64,000 bases of DNA. Source: Candidatus Brocadia carolinensis. Its GTDB lineage: Bacteria; Planctomycetota; Brocadiia; Brocadiales; Brocadiaceae. Position numbers and translations under genes: made by a program. Positions within the stretch are counted from its first letter, which is position 1, and every line of letters starts with the position of its first letter. Shown here in pieces: positions 29,038 through 38,067 of this stretch. Under the pieces are notes generated by a model that did not search any database, was not told where the DNA came from, and saw only the letters and a program-made list of their open reading frames with translations. The DNA is taken from the NCBI GenBank assembly GCA_002009475.1, contig AYTS01000085.1, forward strand, positions 55,626-119,625, read 5' to 3'.

Positions 29038-29160
29038 GCAGTAGGGTGGCATCGCCCACCAAAAAATTGGTAATGTGAGCGAGTGCGTGATGTTTGGTGG
29101 GCGATGCCCACCCTACCCGGTTAACCAGATTTACCAAAATCGGGAATGCACCCATAGCAA
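29038..29160. repeat. Family E palindromic repeat
   Basis: Outer arms GTAGGGTGG(G)CATCGCCCACC and their complement, followed by a shared GGTTAACC(A/C)GATTTA tail. The second copy lies at 39850-39960. Confidence 0.8.
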
Positions 29161-29227
29161 TGTTTATGCAGGTATTATTACTGAAATGCTATACAATACG
29201 TAGAAAGATTTAAGGAAAGGAGTTTCT

Positions 29228-30178
29228 ATGGCACTTGTTTCATCAAAGAAGATGTTTCAGATGGCCTACAAGAACGGCTACGCCATTGGCGCGTTTAATG
29301 TCAACAATATGGAGATTATTCAGGGCATCATGACGGCCGTCAGGGAAGCAAAGGCGCCCGTTATTCTTCAGATCTCAAAAGGGGCGCGTGAATACGCCAG
29401 CATGAGTTATCTGAGGGCTGTTATTGATGTCGCGGTGAAGGAAAATCCTGATATTCCTGTCTGCATGCACCTTGACCACGGCGACACCTTTGAACTGTGC
29501 AAGCAGTGTGTTGATGATGGGTATACTTCCGTCATGGTTGACGCCTCCCATTTCTCCTTTGAGGAGAATGTCAGGCTTACCAAAAAAGTCGTTGAATATG
29601 CCCATGCCCGCGGAGTGGTCGTTGAGGCGGAATTAGGCCAACTCGGTGGTATTGAAGAGCACGTCGTCGGCATAAGCGCCGATGATGTCTTAAAGCACCT
29701 GACCGACCCGAACCAGGTAGTCGAGTTTGTTGAAAAGACCGGCTGCGATTCGCTTGCCATTGCCTGCGGCACCAGTCACGGCGCGTACAAGTTCAAATCC
29801 GAACCAAAACTCGCTTTTGACGTAATTGAGGCTGTTGGCAAAAAACTTCCTGGCTTTCCGCTCGTGATGCACGGGGCAAGCAGTGTGCTGCCTGAGTTCA
29901 AGGAATTGATCAACAAGTACGGCGGCAAGATGCCTGACGCCATGGGTGTGCCTGAGAGTGCCATCACCAGGGCGGCAAAAATGGCGGTCTGCAAGGTCAA
30001 CATCGATACCGACCTGCGTATGGCGATGACTGCCAAAATACGGCAGGTCTTTGCCGAAAAACCCGGCGAGTTTGATCCCCGCAAGTATCTTGGGCCAGCC
30101 AGAGAGGCTATTGCGGGCATGGTAAAACACAAACTCTCGGTTCTGGGTTGTACAGGAAAAGCCGCTGAGTGCTCCTAA
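29228..30178 (+). CDS. fba: Class II fructose-bisphosphate aldolase
   Basis: A 316-residue zinc-dependent aldolase that interconverts fructose-1,6-bisphosphate and two triose phosphates. The zinc ligands are visible in MHLDHGDTFELC, then VEAELGQLGGIEE, ACGTSHGAYKF and VMHGASSVLPEF. NIDTDLRMAMTAKIRQ is the phosphate-binding C-terminal motif. AAGGAGTTT precedes the ATG. The enzyme connects the pgi/glgP block with lower glycolysis. Confidence 0.96.
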   Translation: MALVSSKKMFQMAYKNGYAIGAFNVNNMEIIQGIMTAVREAKAPVILQISKGAREYASMSYLRAVIDVAVKENPDIPVCMHLDHGDTFELCKQCVDDGYTSVMVDASHFSFEENVRLTKKVVEYAHARGVVVEAELGQLGGIEEHVVGISADDVLKHLTDPNQVVEFVEKTGCDSLAIACGTSHGAYKFKSEPKLAFDVIEAVGKKLPGFPLVMHGASSVLPEFKELINKYGGKMPDAMGVPESAITRAAKMAVCKVNIDTDLRMAMTAKIRQVFAEKPGEFDPRKYLGPAREAIAGMVKHKLSVLGCTGKAAECS

Positions 30179-30237
30179 AGGGCTTTTTACGATTCAATCT
30201 GAAAGATGAATTATCCATAAATTAGGCACTCTGCGAC

Positions 30238-30302
30238 TTTCCCCCTTTGTTTCCCCCCGTTTACGGGGGGATTATGGGGGGCGTACTTGAAATTCCTTAA
30301 CG
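30238..30302. repeat. Family C palindromic repeat
   Basis: TTTCCCCCCGTTTACGGGGGGATTATG unit followed by TTGAAATTCCTTAACGTT, matching the copies near 8590 and 63520. Confidence 0.75.
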
Positions 30303-30466
30303 TTTTATTAGGCATGAGGCAACCTGTAGTTCGGTAGTGGCAATTCATGAATTGCCACTACATGGTTGATTTGGAATTCCTATGCATAATTATAGGTCTT
30401 AAGAGCCGTAAAACAAGACAGCTACTTAATGTTGATAACACTGACCCATCGGGTGACGGAGGATTC

Positions 30467-30841
30467 ATGGACCCGGCAAGGAGCGAGATCGTAGATGGTG
30501 TAGTCCATAATACTGCTTTGCCCGGCTCAAAACTTATCCACATTACGGAGTATATCAAGCTGCATATTGCTGAATGGGAGAAGAGAGACGTGATTTGGCA
30601 TGTTGATGCCATGGATCTGACCACTGCAACAGCCTGCGATGTCCATTTGTTCGTCGACAGGGGCGCAGAGGTTACGGAACTCCGGAAAGGGCGCAAGACG
30701 GCTGTTGTCGCGAAGAATGATCTCCATTTTGGAATGATGCGCATGCTGGCTATCCTGGCTGAAGGCAGGTTTGAGATTGCGCTCTCCGTATTCAGAAATG
30801 TAGAATCAGCGGTGCAGTGGCTCAAGGAATCGCCTGACTAG
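30467..30841 (+). CDS. SpoIIAA/STAS-like domain protein
   Basis: About 124 residues with the alternating strand/helix pattern and the GRKTAVVAKNDLHFGMMRML segment found in SpoIIAA/STAS-type proteins, ending FRNVESAVQWLKES. The start at 30467 has GGAGG immediately upstream; an open frame continues 40 codons further but without support. These proteins usually sense or bridge signalling states; no phosphorylatable serine motif stands out here. It precedes the EAL-domain gene by about 105 bases, suggesting a small signalling operon. Confidence 0.7.
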   Translation: MDPARSEIVDGVVHNTALPGSKLIHITEYIKLHIAEWEKRDVIWHVDAMDLTTATACDVHLFVDRGAEVTELRKGRKTAVVAKNDLHFGMMRMLAILAEGRFEIALSVFRNVESAVQWLKESPD

Positions 30842-30946
30842 GCGCCACGTCTGACCGTCAGACACTACGCGGTTCGCAGCAGATGAGCCTGGCGTTGGCA
30901 AGTGGACTCTGCGCAGCCGGAGCAGTACTTAAACAGGGAGGTTATT

Positions 30947-31729
30947 TTGAGTTCGTCAGACGGAAAAGACGTGATCACCCTTGATGCAATCCAGGCGGGG
31001 TTGACCCGGGGAGAGTTTTTTCTGGAGTATCTTCCCACCGTTTCTCTTGTCGATAACCGGTGTGTTGGAGCCGAGGCATTGACCCGGTGGCGACGGCCAT
31101 CGGGGGTGGTACCGCCTCATGTATTCATTCCTCTGATCGAGCAAACGCCCCTCTCGGGTTTGCTCACCTACTGGGTGATCGAGACCGTGGCGAAGGAGTT
31201 GGGCGAGTGGCTCCGAAGTCATGAAGAGTTCCACATCGCCGTGAATGTACCACCGGAAATCTTGGGGCGGGGCGGGATGGAGTATGTGGCGAAGAAGACG
31301 GGATTGGACAAACTCAGGCGGCAATTCATCCTCGAGGTGACCGAGCGGGGGCTGCCTGACCAGATGGGCGTCGACGCCGTTGCGGCATGGTCACAGACCG
31401 GCCTCAGGATCGCCCTCGACGACGTAACGCTGAGCGGGGCGAATCTCGCCGTTTTGTCACGCTGCCCCTTTAATGTCCTCAAGATCGATGGCATGCACGT
31501 TTCCCAGATTACGCCTGCATGCCCCAACCCGGAGTGGCTTGGCGGCCTGTCGGCTGTGCTCCAATCGGCCCGGGTGGAAGTGATCGCCGAGGGGGTAGAA
31601 ACAGAGGCACAGATCGCAGCCCTTCGGGCGGCAGGGGTGCTTATGGCTCAGGGGTTTTACTTTTCTGTCCCTGTCGTTGCTGAGGAGTTGAAGAGATACT
31701 ATGCCAGGATGAACGAAAGGAGAACGTAG
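30947..31729 (+). CDS. EAL-domain cyclic-di-GMP phosphodiesterase-like protein
   Basis: A stand-alone EAL domain of about 260 residues. The signature GAEALTRWR, the metal-ligand Asn in AVNVPPEIL, the Glu in LEVTERG, the Lys in LKIDGMHV and the Glu in IAEGVETE are all present. Loop 6, normally DDFGTGYSSL, reads DDVTLSGANLAVL: the two aspartates stay, the loop is changed, so activity may be reduced. The TTG at 30947 follows AGGGAGG and is preferred; a GTG at 30902 is in frame. EAL proteins cleave c-di-GMP to pGpG. This is notable given two c-di-GMP riboswitches in the window. Confidence 0.85.
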   Translation: MSSSDGKDVITLDAIQAGLTRGEFFLEYLPTVSLVDNRCVGAEALTRWRRPSGVVPPHVFIPLIEQTPLSGLLTYWVIETVAKELGEWLRSHEEFHIAVNVPPEILGRGGMEYVAKKTGLDKLRRQFILEVTERGLPDQMGVDAVAAWSQTGLRIALDDVTLSGANLAVLSRCPFNVLKIDGMHVSQITPACPNPEWLGGLSAVLQSARVEVIAEGVETEAQIAALRAAGVLMAQGFYFSVPVVAEELKRYYARMNERRT

Positions 31730-31891
31730 AGCGATAGAAACAGCCGGTAGAACAGGTATCAATGAGTTACTAAATGGTTACCATAATTTTACTTTATATG
31801 AGGGGTTTTTAGAGCAATAAATAGCGGTAACAGGTCATTTGCAAAGCTTTTTAAGCCTCGCAGACACTTAAGGGAAACGATAGGAGGGTAC

Positions 31892-34258
31892 ATGGAAAAT
31901 CCATTATCAAACAAAGAGCTGGAACTGATGAACGCATACTGGCGGGCGTGCAATTACCTTTCGGTAGGCATGATTTATCTCAAGGACAACCCGTTGCTCA
32001 AAGAATCCTTAAAGACGGATCATGTAAAGTACCGGCTGCTCGGCCACTGGGGGGCAAGTCCGGCGTTGTCCTTCGTTTGGGTGCATCTTAACCGGATGAT
32101 CGTCAAGCACGACCTCGATGTAATTTTTGTAGCGGGGCCTGGCCACGGCGCGCCCGGGGTGCTGGGACCGGCGTATCTCGAAGGCACCTACTCCGAAATC
32201 TATCCGGACAAGAGCGAGGATGCGGAAGGGATGCAAAAATTTTTCAAACAGTTCTCCTTCCCCGGCCAGATCGGGAGCCACGTCACTCCGGAAACCCCCG
32301 GTTCTATTCATGAAGGCGGAGAGCTCGGCTACAGTCTTTCACACGCTTACGGCATGGCGCTTGACAACCCAGACCTCATCGTCGCCTGCGTGGTGGGTGA
32401 TGGCGAGGCGGAAACCGGGCCACTCGCTACCGCATGGCATTCCAACAAGTTCGTCAATCCGGTGCGCGACGGCGCCGTGCTGCCGATCCTGAATCTCAAT
32501 GGATACAAGATAGCAAACCCAACGATCCTTGCACGAATCAGCCACCAGGAGCTGGAAGCGCTCTTTGTCGGCTATGGTTATAAGCCTTATTTTGTGGAAG
32601 GGAGCGACCCTGTGGAGATGCATAAGAAGATGGCTGCCACGCTGGAAGAGGCTGTTGGCGAGATCCGTACTCAGCAGAAAAAGGCACGGGAGACAAATAA
32701 CCCCTTCCGTCCACGCTGGCCTATGATCGTACTGCGTTCTCCCAAGGGCTGGACCGGGCCGAAGGAGATCAAAGGACACAAGGTGGAGGCTTTCTGGAGA
32801 TCGCATCAGGTGCCCTTTGCCGACGTGCGCGATAATCCTGCGAATTTAAAGCTCCTGGAAGACTGGATGCGCAGCTACAAGCCTGAAGAGCTGTTCGATA
32901 CGAGCGGTAAGCTCATACCCGCTCTCAAGGCCCTGGCGCCCAGGGGCAACCGGCGCATGAGCGCCAACCCGCACGCCAACGGTGGGCTTCTGCGCAAAGA
33001 ACTCAAGCTTCCTGATTTCCGCAAATACGCTGTGGAGGTGTCTTCCCGCGGTACCGTACAATACGAGAACACCAAACCGCTTGGCGAGTATCTGCGCGAC
33101 GTGATGAAGAACAACATGACAAGTTTCCGCGTCTTCGGCCCGGACGAGACTGCATCTAACCGGCTTCAGGCTATCTACGAGGTGAGCAAGAAGACGTGGA
33201 TGGCGGATATGCTGCCGGAAGATGCCGACGGCGGTGAACTCTCCCGCGATGGCCGTGTTATGGAGATGCTGTCCGAACACACGCTCATCGGCTGGCTGGA
33301 AGGATATCTGCTCACGGGACGTCACGGGTTTTTTCATACCTATGAAGCCTTTGCCCACGTCATCGACTCCATGTTCAATCAACACGCCAAGTGGCTGGAT
33401 ATCAGTAAGAACCACGTATCGTGGCGGGCCCCGGTCGCTTCCGAAAATATCCTGCTGTCATCCACGGTCTGGCGTCAGGACCACAACGGGTTCTCGCATC
33501 AGGACCCCGGATTTATTGACCTGGTGACGAACAAGAGCCCCTCGGTTACGCGTATCTATCTGCCGCCCGACGCCAACACGCTCCTGGCAGTAGCCGATCA
33601 CTGTCTGCGCAGCACCGACTACATAAACGTCATCGTTGCCGATAAGCAGAAACATTTACAGTTTACCAATATTGATGAAGCGGTCGTTCACTGTGCCAAG
33701 GGACTCGGCATTTGGACGAGGGCAAGCACTGATGCAGGTGAAGAGCCTGATGTGGTTTTGGCTTCCTGCGGTGACGTCGCTACCATGGAGGCATTGGCCG
33801 CAGCCGCTATCCTGCGTGAGCGGGCGCCTGATCTGAAGTTGCGCTTTATCAACGTGGTCGATCTCTTTAAACTGCAGCCAGTATCTGAGCATCCGCACGG
33901 GTCAACGGAACGCGAATTCGATAGCCTGTTCACCACGGATAAACCGATCATCTTTAATTTCCACGGCTATCCATGGCTTATCCATAAGCTTTCGTACCGC
34001 TTCAAGGGACATGACAACCTGCATGTGCGTGGTTACAAGGAAAAGGGCAACATCAATACACCGCTCGAGCTGGCGATGCTGAACGAAACCTCGCGTTTTC
34101 ACCTGGTCATTGACGTCATCGACCGGGTGCCGAAGTTACGCGCAAAGGCAGCGCATTTAAAAGAACAAATGAAAAATGCCATTATCGACAACATGCGCTA
34201 TGCGCACGAGCAAGGCATTGATCGGCCGGAGATCGTCAACTGGACCTGGCCGTATTAA
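31892..34258 (+). CDS. xfp: Phosphoketolase
   Basis: A 788-residue thiamine-diphosphate enzyme of the xylulose-5-phosphate/fructose-6-phosphate phosphoketolase family, close to the usual 790-825. [20 protein letters not shown] and [15 protein letters not shown] (TPP-binding GDG...) are diagnostic. [13 protein letters not shown] and the C-terminal [15 protein letters not shown] complete the fold. It cleaves ketose phosphates with phosphate to acetyl phosphate plus an aldose phosphate. AGGAGG precedes the ATG. It sits with pgi and fba and gives an alternative exit from hexose phosphates. Confidence 0.96.
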   Translation: MENPLSNKELELMNAYWRACNYLSVGMIYLKDNPLLKESLKTDHVKYRLLGHWGASPALSFVWVHLNRMIVKHDLDVIFVAGPGHGAPGVLGPAYLEGTYSEIYPDKSEDAEGMQKFFKQFSFPGQIGSHVTPETPGSIHEGGELGYSLSHAYGMALDNPDLIVACVVGDGEAETGPLATAWHSNKFVNPVRDGAVLPILNLNGYKIANPTILARISHQELEALFVGYGYKPYFVEGSDPVEMHKKMAATLEEAVGEIRTQQKKARETNNPFRPRWPMIVLRSPKGWTGPKEIKGHKVEAFWRSHQVPFADVRDNPANLKLLEDWMRSYKPEELFDTSGKLIPALKALAPRGNRRMSANPHANGGLLRKELKLPDFRKYAVEVSSRGTVQYENTKPLGEYLRDVMKNNMTSFRVFGPDETASNRLQAIYEVSKKTWMADMLPEDADGGELSRDGRVMEMLSEHTLIGWLEGYLLTGRHGFFHTYEAFAHVIDSMFNQHAKWLDISKNHVSWRAPVASENILLSSTVWRQDHNGFSHQDPGFIDLVTNKSPSVTRIYLPPDANTLLAVADHCLRSTDYINVIVADKQKHLQFTNIDEAVVHCAKGLGIWTRASTDAGEEPDVVLASCGDVATMEALAAAAILRERAPDLKLRFINVVDLFKLQPVSEHPHGSTEREFDSLFTTDKPIIFNFHGYPWLIHKLSYRFKGHDNLHVRGYKEKGNINTPLELAMLNETSRFHLVIDVIDRVPKLRAKAAHLKEQMKNAIIDNMRYAHEQGIDRPEIVNWTWPY

Positions 34259-34375
34259 TATTTGTGTCTCTGGTCAAGGACTATCAATTGCACTATTATG
34301 TCAGGACTACGGTGATTTTTACCACATGACTATACGCAAGCGGCTTACCGTGTGTGATTTATAAACTTGAGGTAT

Positions 34376-34475
34376 AGGCATTTCAATCACCCCCCATAAT
34401 CCCCCCGTAAACGGGGGGAAACAGGGGGGAGAATTCGCCGAAGGCCTGATTCAATGTACCGGAATTTCAAAATTT
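34376..34475. repeat. Family C palindromic repeat
   Basis: CCCCCCGTAAACGGGGGGAAAC unit with the GAAGGCCTGATTCAA extension. Confidence 0.75.
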
Positions 34476-34499
34476 ATGTCATAGCGCAGCAACCAAATT

Positions 34500-34640
34500 C
34501 CCCGCTGAGAAAGCGAGAGATTGCTTCGGAAAAGACACCTCGCAATGACACAGGCTATGCTTTGATAACATAATTATGCGTTGTCATTGCGAGCGAAGCG
34601 AAGCAATCTTTCTCTCACAAACAATCTGTACCTCCTGATA
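34500..34640. repeat. Family D palindrome (partial copies)
   Basis: GAGATTGCTTCGG...CCTCGCAATGACA and GTTGTCATTGCGAGCGAAGC units, related to those at 2866 and 51793. Confidence 0.65.
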
Positions 34641-34743
34641 AGGGGTAGATAGGGTTGCAAAAAAAACTTACAAAAAAAAGAAGTTTTTTACACGGTAATA
34701 CTATAGCGCAGCAAAGCCGCACCAGGATAACTATTCAGCGAAA

Positions 34744-34799
34744 CTGTTTTTCCCTGATGTGGGACGTATTGCAATACGCCCCACATCAGGGAAAAACAG
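34744..34799. repeat. Near-perfect 56-bp palindrome
   Basis: Two 28-base arms (starting CTGTTTTTCCCTGATGTGGG) are complementary with one mismatch and no loop. The A/G-rich sequence after it (GAAGGGATGACATGATTATAG, CCCCGCAGGGGTGGAATAG) looks like another dispersed repeat family. No gene is visible in 34800-35076. Confidence 0.75.
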
Positions 34800-35076
34800 G
34801 CAGACGGAAAAATCCCGAAGGGATGACATGATTATAGAAAAAAAACATACCACAATATTCTCAACCCCGCAGGGGTGGAATAGTGCTAAAATAAATGGTA
34901 TCATGCCATCCTCCCTTATACCCCCGCCGGCAGGGGATATGGCGGATGCAGTATATATAAGGGGTTGTTGGTAATTGTTGTTCCTTAACGTAACACGTAG
35001 GGGGGGCACAAGTCAGGAGTGGGAGCATTCCCGATTTTTTGTAACCGTTCATGAGAGCAGGGCAAAATAATCCAAC

Positions 35077-35109
35077 AACCCTGACAGGGTTTCAAACCCT
35101 GTCAGGGTT
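35077..35109. repeat. Family B palindrome
   Basis: Inverted-orientation copy (AACCCTGACAGGGTTTC...) of the 33-base element at 23218. Confidence 0.85.
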
Positions 35110-35215
35110 ATCTACGGTACGTTTCATTAAAACCCTGCAGAAGTCACAAGAAATCAGAAATGCTCTCGTCAGGAGTCGTTACTTTGAAATTCTTGTACCT
35201 TAAAGGAGGATACTG

Positions 35216-36607
35216 ATGAAAATCTATTTCCATGGCGCAACGGGAGACGTAACCGGCTCTGCCTATCACGTGAAAACGAAACACGCGAGTGTGCTGGTTG
35301 ATTGCGGACTATTCCAGGGCGGTAAGGAAGAGAAGGCAAAGAATCGTCAGCGGGCAACGCTCGAAAGCGGCAAGCTCGATGCGGTGGTGCTTACCCATGC
35401 GCATCTTGACCATATTGGCCGCTTGCCGCTGCTTACCCAGCATGACTATGAAGGCCCGATCTATGCCACACAGGCAACCCTCGATGTGGCGAGGTTGATT
35501 CTCCGCGATTCGTATTTTCTCCAAAAAGGAGACCTCGATCGTGAAAACCGGAAAAGAGCGCGCTCTGGTCAGGCGCCGCTCGAACCTCTTTTTACCGAGG
35601 AAGACGTGCTTCGCCTGAAGCCACTGATCCGGGCGATTGCCTATAATCAGCCGGTTCAGGTTGCACCGGGCGTTCAGGCGCGCCTGGTTGACGCCGGGCA
35701 TGTGATTGGTTCTGCCAGTGTCGAACTGACCGTGGAAGAAGACGGTAAAAAGAAGGTCGTGGTCTTCTCTGGCGACCTGGGGCCGCGCGGGGCTCCACTG
35801 CTGAACGATCCCGTTCCCTTTGAACGCGCAGATGCGGTCATCATGGAGTCTACGTATGGGGATCGAAATCACCATTCACTGTACGATACGGCTGTCGAGG
35901 CGAGAAAAATTATTGCAAAGGTGATTGAAGCGAAGGCTAAAATTCTCGTCCCCATATTTGCCGTAGGGCGGACACAATTACTGCTGTACCTCCTGGCAGG
36001 GGCATTTCGTAAAAAAACACTGCCGCGATTTCCGATTTATCTTGACAGTCCCCTGGCAATCGAGGCAACGAAAATTTATGGCAAGCACAACGAGCTGTTT
36101 GACGAGGAGGCTCAGTCCATGGTCAAATCAGGAGATCTGCGCGAGAATCTCCAGAGCGCAAAGTTCTGCCCAACCGCTGAGGACTCCAAAGCGCTCAATA
36201 ATGTGAAAGGGCCATGTATGATCATGGCCGGCAGCGGTATGTGTACCAGCGGACGGATCATGCACCATCTGCGGCACAATCTGCACTATCCGGAGACAGC
36301 CGTCCTGATGGTTGGATTTCAGTCGCCAGGCACCCTTGGGCGGCAGCTCGTGGACGGCAAAGAATCAGTGTCGATCTTTGGCGAAGAAATCGCCGTGCGC
36401 GCATCGATCCACACCATGGGGGGATTCAGCGCCCACGCCGGACAAGACGAGCTGCTGAAATGGTTTGCCGCTGTTGCGCCTTCAAAGCCACGCACCATAA
36501 TCACTCACGGGGAAGATCGGGTACGAAAGATATTTTCAGAGCTTATCCGTTCACGCCATGGCTTGCGGCCGGAGTGCCCCAATCTGGGCGATGTAATAGA
36601 AATTTGA
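35216..36607 (+). CDS. MBL-fold/beta-CASP RNA-processing exonuclease family protein
   Basis: A 463-residue protein of the CPSF73/RNase-like beta-CASP group. The MBL core shows LVDCGLFQGG, THAHLDHIGRLP (motif 2), DAGHVIGSASVEL (motif 3) and FSGDLGPRG (motif 4). The beta-CASP motifs follow: PIFAVGRTQLLL, MIMAGSGMCTSGRIMHHL (motif B region) and GFSAHAGQDELL (motif C). These zinc enzymes act on RNA, as endonuclease or 5' exonuclease. AAGGAGG precedes the ATG. It stands alone between repeat-rich spacers. Confidence 0.9.
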   Translation: MKIYFHGATGDVTGSAYHVKTKHASVLVDCGLFQGGKEEKAKNRQRATLESGKLDAVVLTHAHLDHIGRLPLLTQHDYEGPIYATQATLDVARLILRDSYFLQKGDLDRENRKRARSGQAPLEPLFTEEDVLRLKPLIRAIAYNQPVQVAPGVQARLVDAGHVIGSASVELTVEEDGKKKVVVFSGDLGPRGAPLLNDPVPFERADAVIMESTYGDRNHHSLYDTAVEARKIIAKVIEAKAKILVPIFAVGRTQLLLYLLAGAFRKKTLPRFPIYLDSPLAIEATKIYGKHNELFDEEAQSMVKSGDLRENLQSAKFCPTAEDSKALNNVKGPCMIMAGSGMCTSGRIMHHLRHNLHYPETAVLMVGFQSPGTLGRQLVDGKESVSIFGEEIAVRASIHTMGGFSAHAGQDELLKWFAAVAPSKPRTIITHGEDRVRKIFSELIRSRHGLRPECPNLGDVIEI

Positions 36608-36790
36608 AACAAGAGTCATGCACGTATCAGTGCTGCGACCAGGCACGGAGCATTACCGATGTATTGCCGCACAGGGAAGAACGACATAATTAGGTATTGG
36701 TAAGCAGGATGATGTTTGGAAAAGGAATTTCCTTGCAAGAGAAGGGTGTTGTGTCTATAATGTCGCCATTTTAGTCTGCTATCGCTTTTG
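36608..36790. other. Spacer before the MITE copy
   Basis: Short degraded frames only; no gene is supported. Confidence 0.4.
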
Positions 36791-36936
36791 GTAACTGAGC
36801 GGGAAAAGCAGGAGATTGCTAGCGATGTTTACCATACCGTGTAGGGGCGAAGCATTTGCTGTAATTGGCATAAACACGTCCCTACCCAAGCGGGCAAATG
36901 CTTCGCCCCTACTTTTTCAAAAAACTAAATTGTTAC
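36791..36936. mobile_element. MITE-like element, second copy (one end degraded)
   Basis: Nearly identical in its core to the copy at 24128 but in reverse orientation. The right terminal repeat (TTTTCAAAAAACTAAATTGT...) is intact; at the left only GTAAC of the terminal repeat remains. Confidence 0.7.
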
Positions 36937-37011
36937 TAACGTTCTTTATGCGATTACTATACTTTTCAGTTCCTAACAAAATATAACCGTGAAAACAGAA
37001 GGAGTCACCTC

Positions 37012-38067
37012 ATGGCAAAAATTCTCTCTAAAAAGTCTCTGATGTGGATCCTGCCGGTAGTCGCTGTCGCGGGCGCTGCGTTTTTCGGCTATCAGTACTG
37101 GAAGTCGAAGAAATTTGCGCTGCCGGAGGGGATCGCCTCGGGTAACGGCCGACTCGAGAGCAAACTGGTCGATGTAGCCGCCAAGGAAGCGCTGCGGGTC
37201 AAGGAAATTCTCGTTGATGAAGGCGACCTTGTCGAGCCTGGTCAGGTGCTGGTAAAACTAGACACCGTAACGATTGACGCAGAACTGGCTGCAGCCAGGG
37301 CAAATGTCGCTGCCACGCAAGAACGTCTGGCAATTGCCAACGCCGCAATCGTCAGACGGAAAAGTGAGATAGAGCTTGCCAGGATCGAGGTCGAACGTAC
37401 CCGAAAACTCGTCGAAGAACGCGCCGGTTCGCAGCGGGAGTACGACGTCCGTAAGACGTCATTGCAAACAACCACGGCCGCACTTGCGGAAGAGGAAGCG
37501 AGACTGCAAACCGCAAAACAGGAGGTCGAAGTAGCGCAGGCAAACGTAGCGACCGTTCAAACCCGCATTGACGATGCAACGCTCAAGTCCCCGGTCCACG
37601 GAAGGGTATTGTATCGCCTTGCCGAAGTTGGCGAGGTGCTGGCTCCCGGCGGGAAAGCGCTGACGTTGGTGAATCTGAAAGACATCTATATGGAGATATT
37701 CCTCCCGTCACACCTGGCCGCAAAACTGAAGATTGGTGCAGAAGGGCGGATTACCGTTGATCATGCCCCCGGTATTGCAGCCGCCGGATATGTGAGCTTT
37801 GTGTCTCCGGAGGCGCAATTTACTCCCAAACAGGTCGAGACACGCAGCGAGCGCGAGAAGCTGATGTTCCGCGTCAAGATCCAGTTGCCTGAAGAGCTTG
37901 CCGCTTCTTACATCGAATACATCAAGACAGGCACCCGGGGCGTCGGGTATGTCAAGGTGGATGAATATGCCACCTGGCCGAATTGGCTGCAGAATCTCTT
38001 GCCGATGTCGCCACAGATGCTGCATGGTAAATTACCCTTGCATGAACGATCCGGGGGGGTGCACTGA
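37012..38067 (+). CDS. HlyD-family membrane fusion protein (YhiI-like)
   Basis: A 351-residue periplasmic adaptor. One N-terminal membrane anchor (residues about 10-27) is followed by a lipoyl/biotinyl half motif (VKEILVDEGDLVEPGQVLVKLD). A long coiled-coil hairpin rich in Ala/Glu/Arg (residues 85-190) comes next, then the second lipoyl half (DATLKSPVHGRVLYRLAEVGE) and a beta-barrel. It would bridge the ABC transporter in the inner membrane and the TolC-type channel encoded next; the stop and next ATG overlap (TGATG). AAGGAG precedes the ATG. Confidence 0.9.
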   Translation: MAKILSKKSLMWILPVVAVAGAAFFGYQYWKSKKFALPEGIASGNGRLESKLVDVAAKEALRVKEILVDEGDLVEPGQVLVKLDTVTIDAELAAARANVAATQERLAIANAAIVRRKSEIELARIEVERTRKLVEERAGSQREYDVRKTSLQTTTAALAEEEARLQTAKQEVEVAQANVATVQTRIDDATLKSPVHGRVLYRLAEVGEVLAPGGKALTLVNLKDIYMEIFLPSHLAAKLKIGAEGRITVDHAPGIAAAGYVSFVSPEAQFTPKQVETRSEREKLMFRVKIQLPEELAASYIEYIKTGTRGVGYVKVDEYATWPNWLQNLLPMSPQMLHGKLPLHERSGGVH

